This document shows positions 8,284 to 16,472 of a stretch of 64,000 nt of DNA, in pieces. A program made the position numbers and the translations under genes. This stretch comes from Deltaproteobacteria bacterium HGW-Deltaproteobacteria-15 (lineage in GTDB: Bacteria > Desulfobacterota > DSM-4660 > Desulfatiglandales > HGW-15). The DNA lies in contig PHBH01000033.1 of NCBI GenBank assembly GCA_002840535.1, forward strand, positions 1 through 64,000, read 5' to 3'. The notes below the pieces were generated by a model, which ran no database searches, was not told the DNA's origin, and worked only from the letters and a program-made list of their open reading frames with translations. Positions within the stretch are counted from its first letter, which is position 1, and every line of letters begins with the position of its first letter.

Positions 8284-9264
8284 TTGAGAGGATTTTCCAA
8301 GACTTTGAAGGAGCAGTGGTTCCTCCTGGGGCTTCTGGCCATTGGCGGTCTGACCCTGATGGACGGAACCGGGCTGCTCGCAGGCGGCGGAAAGTGGCTG
8401 AAAGGACACCATGGGCCGGACGGAGTGATCGGGTTGATCTTCTTCATGTCCGGACTGATTCTAAACAGGGAGGAGATCAGATCCGGTCTTGGAGATGTAA
8501 GGGGAACGCTTGCCGCAATCGCAACGATCACTCTCCTGGCGCCGATTGCGGCAGTGGCGCTGAATCTCCTTCCATTGGCCACCGGACTGAGAATAGGCCT
8601 TTTCCTGACGGCAGTCATGCCCACCACGCTGACAAGCGGTGTGGTCATGACCGGCGCAGCGGGAGGCAATATGGCCCATGCCCTTCTCATCACGCTGCTG
8701 TCGAATGGAATCGGAGTAGTGACCGTTCCCTTCTCCCTTTCCCTGCTCCTGGGAATTGGAAAAGAGTTGGAGGCCGTGCCCATCGACCGGTGGGCAATGA
8801 TGGTCCAAATCGCATCCCTTGTGCTTGCACCTCTCTTTTTTGGCATTGCGCTCCGCCCCCGGAGGGATTCTCTGCTTGGAACCCTGCGCAAGGCCGTTCC
8901 CATTATCAACCAGGGACTTGTTCTTGCCATTCTCTGGATGGCCTTCTCTGAGGCCAGATCTTCTGTGATCGGCGGAGGGGCGCAGATCGTGGTCGTTTTG
9001 CTGCTCTCCTCCGTCTTTCATGCACTTCTGGTTGCGGGGGCGCTGGTCGTCTCCAAGGCGATTAAGCTGGGCCCCGGCCGAAGAGAATCGGTTGTGTTCA
9101 TGGGCGGGCAGAAAACCCTCCCTCTCTCCATCCTGATCCAGACCACGCTCTTTCCCCAGTACGGCCTGGCTCTGGCATTCTGCGTGGTTCATCATTTTGT
9201 TCATCTCATCATGGATGGGTACATGGTGAACTGGTTCAGGAAGCGCCCCCGGACTAAAAGATGA
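8284..9264 (+). CDS. SBF-like (bile acid:sodium symporter superfamily) transporter
   Basis: The protein has about ten hydrophobic helices. Recognisable pieces are KGHHGPDGVIGLIFFMSGLILNREE, FLTAVMPTTLTSGVVMTGAAGGN, which is the conserved crossover region, and VFMGGQKTLPLSILIQTTLF near the C-terminus. These match the YfeH-type SBF-like family, whose substrate is unknown. I set the start at TTG 8284, preceded by GGAAGGA, giving LRGFSKTLKEQW; an in-frame TTG at 8209 would add 25 polar residues without family resemblance. The stop codon at 9262-9264 is the first unit of a repeated-word element. Confidence 0.75.
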   Translation: MRGFSKTLKEQWFLLGLLAIGGLTLMDGTGLLAGGGKWLKGHHGPDGVIGLIFFMSGLILNREEIRSGLGDVRGTLAAIATITLLAPIAAVALNLLPLATGLRIGLFLTAVMPTTLTSGVVMTGAAGGNMAHALLITLLSNGIGVVTVPFSLSLLLGIGKELEAVPIDRWAMMVQIASLVLAPLFFGIALRPRRDSLLGTLRKAVPIINQGLVLAILWMAFSEARSSVIGGGAQIVVVLLLSSVFHALLVAGALVVSKAIKLGPGRRESVVFMGGQKTLPLSILIQTTLFPQYGLALAFCVVHHFVHLIMDGYMVNWFRKRPRTKR

Positions 9265-9303
9265 ACGTCCAACATCGAACATCGAACGTTCAACATCGAA
9301 TGA
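9263..9303 (+). repeat. Repeated-word element, GAACGTCCAACATC family
   Basis: The run is built from variants of GAACGTCCAACATC and GAACATC, ending in CGAATGAA. It begins inside the TGA stop of the SBF-like gene. The same family appears at 22442-22484, 39891-39931 (reverse strand) and 44444-44485. There are no ORF or RNA-gene features. Confidence 0.8.
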
Positions 9304-9390
9304 AATCAAAAATTCACAAAATGGGAGAAGGGGATTGAACTATGGTTTCAAGTACTTAAAATTTATAACAACTCTCAATTCGGAAGTGAC

Positions 9391-9708
9391 ATGCAAGAGG
9401 AAGAAAAGAAAGAATATCTGGAGCCGCAGTGCACTCAACTGATGCGCCTCCGGGAGTCCCTTCATGGATTGCGCGACAGGAGGGACCTGGCGAAGGCAAT
9501 CAAAGAAGCAAACCTGCGTTCCGCGGAAACATCGAATCAGCCCGAAGAAGCCGAACGAATCCAGAGGCGATACCTTCAGGGTCTCTCCAAAATAGAAACG
9601 GCCATCCGGAGAACGGAGATGCAGATAGAGGCTTTCGAGAAAGAGAATCCGTGTCGGGCGGCGGAAGGCAAGATGCGCGCGATAAACGTGAAACCCGATC
9701 CCTCGTAG
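9391..9708 (+). CDS. Small charged coiled-coil protein, function unknown
   Basis: The 105-residue protein is rich in Glu, Lys, Arg and Gln and starts MQEEEKKEYLEPQCTQLMRL. Two long helical stretches (about residues 15-45 and 50-85, the latter ending MQIEAFEKENP) suggest a coiled coil or helical hairpin. GGAAG lies five bases before the ATG. There is no signal peptide, metal motif or family I recognise. It stands alone between the SBF-like gene and the convergent 605-residue gene. Confidence 0.5.
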   Translation: MQEEEKKEYLEPQCTQLMRLRESLHGLRDRRDLAKAIKEANLRSAETSNQPEEAERIQRRYLQGLSKIETAIRRTEMQIEAFEKENPCRAAEGKMRAINVKPDPS

Positions 9709-9754
9709 GGGTTTCCACCATCCCCGAAGAGGGGAACACCTGTTGATCCTAATG

Positions 9755-9803
9755 TTGTCATTTGAATTTTGTTTCGTGCTTCGATATTCGAATTTTGGAT
9801 TTC
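9755..9803. repeat. AT-rich repeated-word element (TTCGAATTT family)
   Basis: The stretch consists of variants of TTCGATATTCGAATTT and TTTGAATTTTG, unlike the GC-rich neighbourhood. It lies in the short gap between two convergent genes. Only this copy is present in the window. Confidence 0.5.
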
Positions 9804-9888
9804 CGCGTCTCTGGCAAGTGGGTCACTATTGATCACCTTCGATATTTTCCATTGGCACCACATTTGACAGAATTTGCGAGACGCGGCA

Positions 9889-11706
9889 CTAGATGTATTG
9901 GCGAGCGTACCGCCTTACGTGATGGCCGTCGAGGACATGAAATTCCTTCAGCTTTTTCAGGGTCACAGGGGAGAATGTGCCGATGGGAAGGTAGATGATC
10001 TTCTTTCCGGTCTTTGCAGCCATGCTGATGCACCATCCTGAAGGAGGGTCCGCTGCCACATACACCACGTGCTTTTCCACACTGTAATCGATCGCGGCCA
10101 GGAGCAGTCTTTCGGGCTTGCTCCTTGCAAAATCGAAGAAAGGGTCCTTCCAGATATCGTAAACACGCATGGGGGGGTAAGTGAGCATAAAACCGCCGTA
10201 CTGGCACCTGGATATTCCGGGCCCGTCCATTGTCTCGCCCGCAGGGGTGCTGTAAAAGGCCATGTCCGACTCCTGTGAATGCTCACCGAGCCATGTGACC
10301 CTCCAGGGAAAGCGCTCTTCTTCCCCGCTTCCGGGATCCGGATCGAAGATCACCACCACGGAGCCTACCTTTCCGCGAAGAGGTCTACTCTCCTTCACGT
10401 AGATTTTTCCCCTGGCCCACTCGCGGATTGTCTGCCGGATGTCTATCCCGTCGAGCATGGAGCTTTCAAAGGGAACGATCCTTGCGTTCTCCTCCACCTT
10501 GATCTCCATGGCCCGTTTTTGCAGGTATTTCCCATACCCTTCTATCAGCACGTCCTCCGGCGGATAGGAGCAGATAAAATCTCCCCTGAAGGCCTTCTTC
10601 CACTCCCCCGGAACCTTTTCCCTCGGCTTTCGCTTCACGGGAACAGGCACCAGCCTCCTTCTAAAGGACTTGATCCTCCTGTGAAAACGAATTCGTTTCT
10701 CGTCGAGGTAAATATCCTCGCCGCTCAGCCGAAGGACAGGAAGCCCGGGGTCATCGCTTTGCCACGGGTATTCACTCCCCCTCTCCCACAACTCATACGC
10801 AAAGTTGTCGTTTGCAGCCCCCCTGGCAGCCACAATGAGCTGATAGAAGCTGGGTACAAGCCCTCCGGAGAGCAGGGCATAATTTCTTGCAAACTTGTGG
10901 AGCACCCTCACCTGGCTTCGGGAGAGCTCCTCCTTGCTGTTTTTCAGATGATTCTCCCTGGCCGCAGAGACCAGATCCTGGTTGATATGAATGCGGTCGA
11001 TCTCCCCTCCCTTTTCTCGAAAGCTCTCGTAGCGGGAGGTAAGAAAAGGCATTTCCGAGAGGATTTCACGGCTGGAGTCCTTGTGCAGATGTGCGAGCCC
11101 CACCCCTTCCCTGTGTCTTTTTCCGATCACCTCGGTCTGGGGCTGATCCAGCATGGACAGAAGGCCGGGGAAATGGAACATGCCGCACACGAACAGGATT
11201 TTCTCGCGCGACTTTGCCAGCTGCTGAAGATGAAAAGCCATGGTCTTTTCCCTGAGGTCGTCTTCCAGAAAACGCGTGGTATCCCCCCCCGCCCGCAGGT
11301 AGGCATGGCAGTACAGGTAATGACCGACCTTGGTGATGGCATAAGAGTCCGGCATGGGCGAGCGGTCGATCGGATATCCTTCGGTATCCCGATCCACCAT
11401 GTGTACCGGCAGGTCATGCTCTACGGCCAGTCTCAGTGCCTCGACCTGTCCGTCCGTAGGTTCAAGGGGGAGATAGATGAAGGTGCCTTCGTTTTCCTGA
11501 TAGTGGACGACCGAAAGCAGGGGAAGGCGACGGATCCCGGCAAGGATGACTTCCTTGAGAGTGGAGGGATATTCGACAGCTACATGAAGGGGCTTGAACT
11601 CCTCGAATTGTCTCCTGACCTCAACCGCGAACTCCATCCGGTTATGAAGGATCGGCACAATGCGCACATTGCGCCATTCAATCACCTGTTTCTTCTTCCT
11701 CGCCAT
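9889..11706 (-). CDS. Unrecognised 605-residue cytosolic protein paired with a MoxR-type ATPase; N-terminus resembles the TraB/ChaN/DUF5682 group
   Basis: No signal peptide or membrane helix is visible. The first 190 residues have an early histidine after a hydrophobic strand (VRIVPILHNRMEF, residues 14-26), a strand ending in a glutamate (LHVAVEYPSTL, 40-50), and a second hydrophobic strand with histidine (KILFVCGMFHFPGLL, 169-183). This strand-His/strand-Glu/strand-His order is like TraB/ChaN-type domains and DUF5682, proteins often linked to MoxR ATPases. The rest matches nothing I know; it includes a basic segment (FHRRIKSFRRRLVPVPVKRK) and a C-terminal region with VVYVAADPPSGWC. The start is the ATG at 11706, eight bases after GGGAG; ten codons upstream there is a weaker option. 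It overlaps the end of the AAA+ gene by 29 bases, so the two are co-expressed. Confidence 0.6.
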   Translation of the reverse strand: MARKKKQVIEWRNVRIVPILHNRMEFAVEVRRQFEEFKPLHVAVEYPSTLKEVILAGIRRLPLLSVVHYQENEGTFIYLPLEPTDGQVEALRLAVEHDLPVHMVDRDTEGYPIDRSPMPDSYAITKVGHYLYCHAYLRAGGDTTRFLEDDLREKTMAFHLQQLAKSREKILFVCGMFHFPGLLSMLDQPQTEVIGKRHREGVGLAHLHKDSSREILSEMPFLTSRYESFREKGGEIDRIHINQDLVSAARENHLKNSKEELSRSQVRVLHKFARNYALLSGGLVPSFYQLIVAARGAANDNFAYELWERGSEYPWQSDDPGLPVLRLSGEDIYLDEKRIRFHRRIKSFRRRLVPVPVKRKPREKVPGEWKKAFRGDFICSYPPEDVLIEGYGKYLQKRAMEIKVEENARIVPFESSMLDGIDIRQTIREWARGKIYVKESRPLRGKVGSVVVIFDPDPGSGEEERFPWRVTWLGEHSQESDMAFYSTPAGETMDGPGISRCQYGGFMLTYPPMRVYDIWKDPFFDFARSKPERLLLAAIDYSVEKHVVYVAADPPSGWCISMAAKTGKKIIYLPIGTFSPVTLKKLKEFHVLDGHHVRRYARQYI

Positions 11707-12559
11707 CAAACAACTCCCGGAAATACTGGGCTGCATTCGGGTCCAGGATCATGTCGGCAGACTCCTTCATGTATTGGCTGATCCTGGCCCTGCGGCGGAC
11801 TGCAGTCATTTTCTCTCCGCTCTCCACCAGTCTCTTGAGCGCGTAACGGGCGATGTTGATCCCGTCCCGCACCGAGTAGCGCTCGTCCGCCTCATGAGCG
11901 CCCTGAAGGAAGTCCACTATGTATTCCAGGACCTCGTCGTCGGCAAAAGGAAGATTGGATTTCAGAATCATCAGTTCATCTTCCCTTTCAGGGAAGTCGA
12001 TGAAGATCTGAGGCTGGAGCCTGGAGTGGATGTATTCAGGAAGCTCGAAGGTGCTTGCGTCGTCATTCATCGTGGTGCAAAGACGGAAGTCATTGTGTGC
12101 CCTGATCTTGATCCCCGCGACGACCGACTCCACATAGCGGCGGCTGTCCATCAGGGGGGCCAGAGAGGCCCAGCTCTTTTCGCTCATCCTGTTGCCTTCG
12201 TCAATTACCGCGACACCGCCCTTGATCATGGCGGAGACCACGGGGCTGGCCATGTATCGCACTTTTCCCATCTCTGATATGACCGGGGTGACGATGAGAT
12301 CCTCAGGCCTCGTATCCATGGTCGCCTGGAAAAGATAGACCGGTCTCTTCATCATGCGGCCGGAATGATAGGCCAGCGTGGTCTTCCCGACCCCGGGCTT
12401 GCCGACCAGCCGCGGGTTCAGAGGAAGATCTTCGTCTCCGATCACCATCCAGGCAGCCAGCACCTGAGTCACCAGCTCCGGCTGACCCACCCACTTCAAA
12501 GGGACATCGTCGGGCTGCGTCAGGTTGAGCTCCACACCCTCAATAACGACCTTTTCCAT
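11678..12559 (-). CDS. MoxR-type AAA+ ATPase
   Basis: The 293-residue AAA+ protein has Walker A GKPGVGKTT (residues 53-61), Walker B GGVAVIDEGNR (114-124), sensor-1 asparagine in CTTMNDD, and an SRLQPQIFIDFP segment with the likely arginine finger. MoxR ATPases act as chaperones that load cofactors or remodel a partner, usually a von Willebrand factor A protein. Here no vWA gene is adjacent; the only partner is the overlapping 605-residue protein downstream. Inverted repeats upstream suggest regulated expression. The C-terminus is acidic (GEEEETGD). Confidence 0.85.
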   Translation of the reverse strand: MEKVVIEGVELNLTQPDDVPLKWVGQPELVTQVLAAWMVIGDEDLPLNPRLVGKPGVGKTTLAYHSGRMMKRPVYLFQATMDTRPEDLIVTPVISEMGKVRYMASPVVSAMIKGGVAVIDEGNRMSEKSWASLAPLMDSRRYVESVVAGIKIRAHNDFRLCTTMNDDASTFELPEYIHSRLQPQIFIDFPEREDELMILKSNLPFADDEVLEYIVDFLQGAHEADERYSVRDGINIARYALKRLVESGEKMTAVRRRARISQYMKESADMILDPNAAQYFRELFDGEEEETGD

Positions 12560-12621
12560 AACCGATCAGGACCTCCTGATTTCGACACTCTCGATAGATC
12601 TCGAAAACCTGCAAAACTTTA

Positions 12622-12666
12622 GCTCTATGAAAATGAGAGTTCGTCAACCGATCTGTTTCATAGAGC
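12622..12666. promoter_or_regulatory. 11-bp perfect inverted repeat upstream of the AAA+ module
   Basis: GCTCTATGAAA (12622-12632) and TTTCATAGAGC (12656-12666) are exact reverse complements 23 bases apart. They lie 63-107 bases upstream of the MoxR start codon, where a promoter would be. The arms are far enough apart for a dimeric or looping regulator, or for an RNA hairpin in the leader. The function is inferred from position. Confidence 0.5.
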
Positions 12667-12750
12667 GGAAGAGTTACAAAGATTTTGAATGAATATAATA
12701 CCTTCAGGATCTTATTACAAGGAGAAGCCGGGAATAGCGGCCGCTGCAGC

Positions 12751-12770
12751 GCCTGTTTGATCGAACAGGC
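12751..12770. promoter_or_regulatory. 20-bp near-palindrome GCCTGTT-N6-AACAGGC
   Basis: Seven perfectly matched bases flank a six-base centre containing GATC. It lies between the divergent AAA+ and thioredoxin-reductase genes, about 190 and 285 bases from their starts. Its symmetry and size are typical of an operator, but no bound regulator can be named. Confidence 0.35.
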
Positions 12771-13052
12771 AGCTCTGTTGAGACCGGATAGCGTACCCGC
12801 CCCTTCGTGGCAAATCTCCCTTCCGGAAAATTCTTGTTTCCACCATGAAGAGAAAGAGGGGCACAAATGAGAACCGCATGGTTTGATAAAAAGGAAAGAA
12901 CCACCGTTGTCCCTAAATAGTCAACAATTGCAAGATACTGCAAATACAGCGCTCCGCATATTTCCGGATACCCCTTGTCACGCGGGAGTTTTTTCACTAA
13001 TTAATTAGAGAAAGAAGCCGCGATTGCCTTACACATTTGAAGGGAGCCCGCT

Positions 13053-14717
13053 ATGGACGATATGCATCATACCCACGAGAGCGAAGAGGTGAACGGACGC
13101 ACTGAGGAACTGAAGGAGGAATTGTCGAAGATCCTGGAAGGACTTCCTCATGAAATCCCCATTTACCTTTTCTCGCGAAAGGGAGAAAGGGATCTCTTCA
13201 CGAAAGCCGCAGAGCAGGTCGTCACGCTTTTTCAGAATCTCTCCTCCAAGATCAAGCTCAGGCTGTATGATCTCGACCACAAGCTGGCCGGGAAATACGA
13301 CGTCACCCGCGCGCCAACCCTCGTGCTTTGCCCGGATAAGTACAATATTCGATGGCTGGGGGCGCCTCTCGGGGAGGAGGGAAGGACATTCGTGGAGGCC
13401 CTTCTGTTGATGGGCTCAGGCAAGAGCGGTTTGAGCGAACAGTCGATCAGGATGCTGAATCGAATGGACACCCCCAGAAACATCAAGCTGTTCGTGAGCC
13501 CCACCTGCCCTTACTGCCCGCAGCAGGCGGTAAATGCGTTGAGAGCCGCCGTGGAAAAACCCGATGTCGTCACGCTGGAGATCATCGACATCCAGGCAAA
13601 CCCTGATCTGGCCGACCAGTACGAATCCCAGTCCGTTCCTCAGACCTTTGCGAATGACATCCTGATCGCCAGAGGAGCCCAGCCTGAAGAATTGTTCATT
13701 TCCTCCCTTGAAAAAATGGAGCAGCAAAGCGTCTACATTCCGGAAGTGGATGCGGATGAGGTGGAGGCCGATCTTGTTATCGTCGGCGGGGGCCCGGCAG
13801 GATTGACGGCCGGCATCTACGCCTCCAGGAGCGGGCTGAAGGCGGTTGTCGTGGAAAAAGGGGTTCTCGGCGGCCAGGTGGCCACCACTCCTGTGGTGGA
13901 AAATTACCCGGGCTTCACCCAGGTCGGGGGCAAGACGCTGGTCGATCTGATGGTGAGCCACGCGCTTGAATACGCACAAATCTTCCAGGGCGAAGAAGTC
14001 ATGGAGATCAAACCTGGAGAGACCATCGAGGTTCTGACCACCCGCAGGAAGTTCCTCACCAAAGCGGTTCTTCTGGCCACAGGCGCAAACTACCGCAAAC
14101 TGGGAGTGCCCGGCGAAGAGAGGCTGGCCGGAAGGGGAGTGAGCTATTGCAGCACCTGCGATGGGCCTCTCTTCAAAGGCAAGAGAGTCATCATGGTTGG
14201 CGGGGGAAACAGTGCGATCACGGAAGCGCTCCACCTTCATCACCTGGGGGTAGGAATCACGATTGTCCACAGGAAAGAAACCTTTCGTGCTCAGGATTTC
14301 CTCGTCAAGAGCGTTGTCGACAACAATATCCCGGTACTGTGGAATACGGAAATCAAGGAGATAAAGGGTCAGGACAGGGTGCGCGAAGTTGTCCTGTACA
14401 ACAACAAGACCGGAAAGACGATGACCATGGAAGCCGACGGAGTGTTCATAGCCATTGGATATGCGCCCGCCGTTGAGCTCGCAAGGAAAATCGGCGTTGA
14501 GTTGACAAAGGAAGGATATGTCAAAAAGGACGCCCGACACAGGACCAACATCCCGGGGGTCTACTCCGGGGGCGATGTGGAGGGCGGCTACAAACAGATC
14601 GTGACTGCCACCGGGGAAGGCGCGGCAGCAGCAATGGTGATTTTCGAAGATCTCATCCATCCCTATTGGAAAAAGTCGAAAGAAGAACTACCCTATGCGG
14701 GGGAACCGGCGGTTTGA
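13053..14717 (+). CDS. Thioredoxin-reductase fused to two N-terminal thioredoxin folds (AhpF / Trx-reductase hybrid)
   Basis: The 554-residue protein has an N-terminal tandem thioredoxin-like region (residues about 20-230) in which only the second fold keeps an active site (TCPYC, residues 151-155). It is followed by a complete thioredoxin reductase: FAD motif LVIVGGGPAGLTAG, redox pair YCSTCDG, NAD(P) motif VIMVGGGNSAITEA, and the C-terminal FAD motif GVYSGGDVEGGYKQIV. The layout matches AhpF and anaerobe NADH:protein-disulfide reductases: electrons pass from NAD(P)H through FAD and CSTC to the CPYC of the attached fold. No peroxiredoxin gene is adjacent; the next gene is a glutaredoxin-like protein, a likely electron acceptor. 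Confidence 0.88.
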   Translation: MDDMHHTHESEEVNGRTEELKEELSKILEGLPHEIPIYLFSRKGERDLFTKAAEQVVTLFQNLSSKIKLRLYDLDHKLAGKYDVTRAPTLVLCPDKYNIRWLGAPLGEEGRTFVEALLLMGSGKSGLSEQSIRMLNRMDTPRNIKLFVSPTCPYCPQQAVNALRAAVEKPDVVTLEIIDIQANPDLADQYESQSVPQTFANDILIARGAQPEELFISSLEKMEQQSVYIPEVDADEVEADLVIVGGGPAGLTAGIYASRSGLKAVVVEKGVLGGQVATTPVVENYPGFTQVGGKTLVDLMVSHALEYAQIFQGEEVMEIKPGETIEVLTTRRKFLTKAVLLATGANYRKLGVPGEERLAGRGVSYCSTCDGPLFKGKRVIMVGGGNSAITEALHLHHLGVGITIVHRKETFRAQDFLVKSVVDNNIPVLWNTEIKEIKGQDRVREVVLYNNKTGKTMTMEADGVFIAIGYAPAVELARKIGVELTKEGYVKKDARHRTNIPGVYSGGDVEGGYKQIVTATGEGAAAAMVIFEDLIHPYWKKSKEELPYAGEPAV

Positions 14718-14801
14718 ACCAGTGTCGCACTGCACCAGGAGAAATTGTTGCGAGCCAACTGTTGCATCGGATACCCGCGACACCACTATACGGAGGAACT
14801 C

Positions 14802-15062
14802 ATGGAGGAAAAAAGGATCAAGGTTTACACTCTGAGCACGTGCGGCCACTGTAAGGCCGCGAAGAAACTGCTGGACGACTGCTCCGTCGCGTATGAATTC
14901 ACTGATGTGGATCTACTCACCGGAGAAGACAGGGCCGAAGTCCTGGAAGACGTGAAGAAGTTGAATCCTCGCTGCTCGTTTCCAACCATCATCATCGGCG
15001 AGCGCGTCATTGTGGGGTACAAGGAAAACGAGATCAAGGAGGCGCTCGGCATGTATGAGTGA
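14802..15062 (+). CDS. Glutaredoxin-like thiol-disulfide protein
   Basis: The 86-residue protein starts MEEKRIKVYTLSTCGHCKAAKKLL, with a CGHC active site at the end of the first strand, the cis-proline in CSFPTIIIG, and the GYKENEIKEAL end of the fold. The ATG at 14802 is preceded by CGGAGGA; an upstream in-frame TTG adds unrelated residues. It follows the thioredoxin-reductase fusion by 84 bases and probably shares its transcript. Confidence 0.85.
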   Translation: MEEKRIKVYTLSTCGHCKAAKKLLDDCSVAYEFTDVDLLTGEDRAEVLEDVKKLNPRCSFPTIIIGERVIVGYKENEIKEALGMYE

Positions 15063-15552
15063 GACGCCTGTCTCTGCGTCCCGGAATGAAGAGAAGATCC
15101 CCGGTGGATACCAGCCCCTTCCCGCGGAACGACTCTTCCCGTGACATAAGGAGGGGTTCCATCCCCTTGAAAAGGGCTCTGACCGGGCGATGAGCCTCTT
15201 TTTTGTTGCATTCCCTGCGAAACGCGTTTATAGTGCCGTCATCTTGAGGCCGCGTTCGCTTCAAGACCACCCTGTACCATTTCCGACAAAATTAGAGTAC
15301 ACTCGAACTGGTTCAAGTGCGTAGGCGGGTGGGGGATCTCCGTCCTGCACCAGGAACACGGTATTTTCCTATTCCTGACAGGAGCAGCTCCCCTGATCCG
15401 GGGAATTCCGTCACCTCTCCCGGGGACAAATTCTTGCTGCACTCTGTTCCTATCTCCAGCGCATTGCGGCGGCTCGCCTCAGCGAGGCGGCCACCACGTC
15501 CTATTTCTTCGCCCCAAAATAGACAACCCCAAAAAGCCAAGGAGGAACCGCT
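15063..15552. other. 490-base intergenic region before the PstS-like gene
   Basis: It contains a terminator for the redox pair (15171-15205) and a GCCTC-AGC-GAGGC hairpin near 15474-15487. The remainder should hold the promoter of the PstS-like gene. I find no credible coding frame and no tRNA or other RNA gene. Confidence 0.6.
15171..15205 (+). terminator. Intrinsic terminator after the thioredoxin-reductase/glutaredoxin pair
   Basis: GGCTC and GAGCC pair around a 12-base loop, extended by a G-U pair and A-T pairs, and the 3' arm runs straight into CTTTTTTG. Position and T run fit a rho-independent terminator for the plus-strand genes. Confidence 0.6.
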
Positions 15553-16344
15553 ATGAGGAAGTACCTTTTTCTGGCAACCGCTCTTTTCTTCTGGTTGGTG
15601 TTGTTCGACTCGTCACTCCATGCGCAAGAGAAGCTCAGATACAGCTGCTCTGCCCAGGTGTACGAGGCCTTTGAGAAGGAAAGGCTGGATGTTTTTACCA
15701 AGGCCACCGGCATTCCCGTGGATCTCTTCATCGCCTCCTCCTCTTCATCGGTGAACCGGCTCATGTACGGGTACAGCGATGTGGCAAGCACCGCACGCGG
15801 GCTTTTCTATCCGCTGAAGGAGAGCGGCTACCTGGAAACTCCTTTCTGCAGGGATCCGCTTGCCGTTATCGTTAACAGCTCTTCCCCCTTGAACGGGATC
15901 ATGGAAGAGCAACTGGTCCGGATATTCAGCGGCGACGTGAATAATTGGAAGTCCGTTGGAGGGCCGGACGAGCCGATCGTCGTCGTTATCCCTGCCAAGA
16001 ACACGGCCGCCTTTGAGAACTTCGAACGAATGGCCATGAAAAAGAAGGATATCCGGTATGACCTCATGGCCTATCAGTCCACGTTGGTGATCGACGTGGT
16101 CCGACGTTTTCCTTCCGCTATCTCGTTTATTGCCTCCGGCGCGATCGCAACGACCGAAGGAGTGAAGGTCCTGAAGGTCAATGGACTCAGCCCCAAAGAG
16201 AGGGGATATCCTTTCTACCAGGAGTTCTATTTTGTGACAAAGGGTAAACCGGAAGGCGCGGCAAAGACCTTCATCGATTTCGCCCTTTCCGAAAAGGGAA
16301 GGGCCATCATCGACAAGAGAGGAATGATCCCAGTCAAACCCTGA
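15553..16344 (+). CDS. PstS-like periplasmic substrate-binding protein
   Basis: The 263-residue protein begins with a Sec signal peptide (MRKYLFLATALFFWLVLFDSSLHA) and has the phosphate-binding-protein architecture: VDLFIASSSSSVNRL, then a mid-region with PLAVIVNSSSPLNGIMEEQL and IFSGDVNNWKSVGG, which is the PstS hallmark, ending with the SEKGRAIIDKRGMIPV helix. AAGGAGG lies nine bases before the ATG. No PstCAB permease or PhoU follows; instead the hydrogenase operon begins 128 bases downstream. It may be an orphan binding protein or a sensor component. Phosphate as ligand is inferred from family only; other oxyanions are possible. Confidence 0.8.
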   Translation: MRKYLFLATALFFWLVLFDSSLHAQEKLRYSCSAQVYEAFEKERLDVFTKATGIPVDLFIASSSSSVNRLMYGYSDVASTARGLFYPLKESGYLETPFCRDPLAVIVNSSSPLNGIMEEQLVRIFSGDVNNWKSVGGPDEPIVVVIPAKNTAAFENFERMAMKKKDIRYDLMAYQSTLVIDVVRRFPSAISFIASGAIATTEGVKVLKVNGLSPKERGYPFYQEFYFVTKGKPEGAAKTFIDFALSEKGRAIIDKRGMIPVKP

Positions 16345-16380
16345 GATGATCCCAGGTTGCCCCACGTACCATGAAACAGT

Positions 16381-16440
16381 GAGGCCCATTCTCCTGCTCG
16401 CCCCTCTCGAACCTTCTCATCATCGATTCGGGGCCTCTTT
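16381..16440 (+). terminator. Possible terminator hairpin between the PstS-like gene and the hydrogenase operon
   Basis: GAGGCCC (16381-16387) and GGGCCTC (16431-16437) are exact reverse complements followed by TTT. The loop is long (43 bases) and partly structured, so efficiency as a terminator is doubtful; it may attenuate read-through into the hydrogenase genes. Confidence 0.35.
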
Positions 16441-16472
16441 GGAATAAAACCAAAACGCTTCAGGAGGTGAAA

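Larger units (their letters stand above)
12560..13052. other. 493-base divergent intergenic region between the AAA+ gene and the thioredoxin-reductase fusion
   Basis: No convincing gene lies here; the short frames lack family signatures. It contains two inverted repeats, listed separately, and an AT-rich stretch (taattaattagagaaaga) 40-60 bases before the fusion gene. It should contain both promoters. Confidence 0.6.

Noticed and set aside
10279..11781. 500-codon open frame opposite the 605-residue protein
   Set aside because: Considered because the minus-strand protein is unrecognised. The minus strand has a good start and ribosome-binding site, overlaps the AAA+ gene in operon fashion and shows strand/helix periodicity; the plus frame has none of these.
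12667..13052. Several 60-100 codon frames in the gap before the thioredoxin-reductase fusion
   Set aside because: None has a ribosome-binding site with a recognisable family pattern, and frames on both strands overlap each other.
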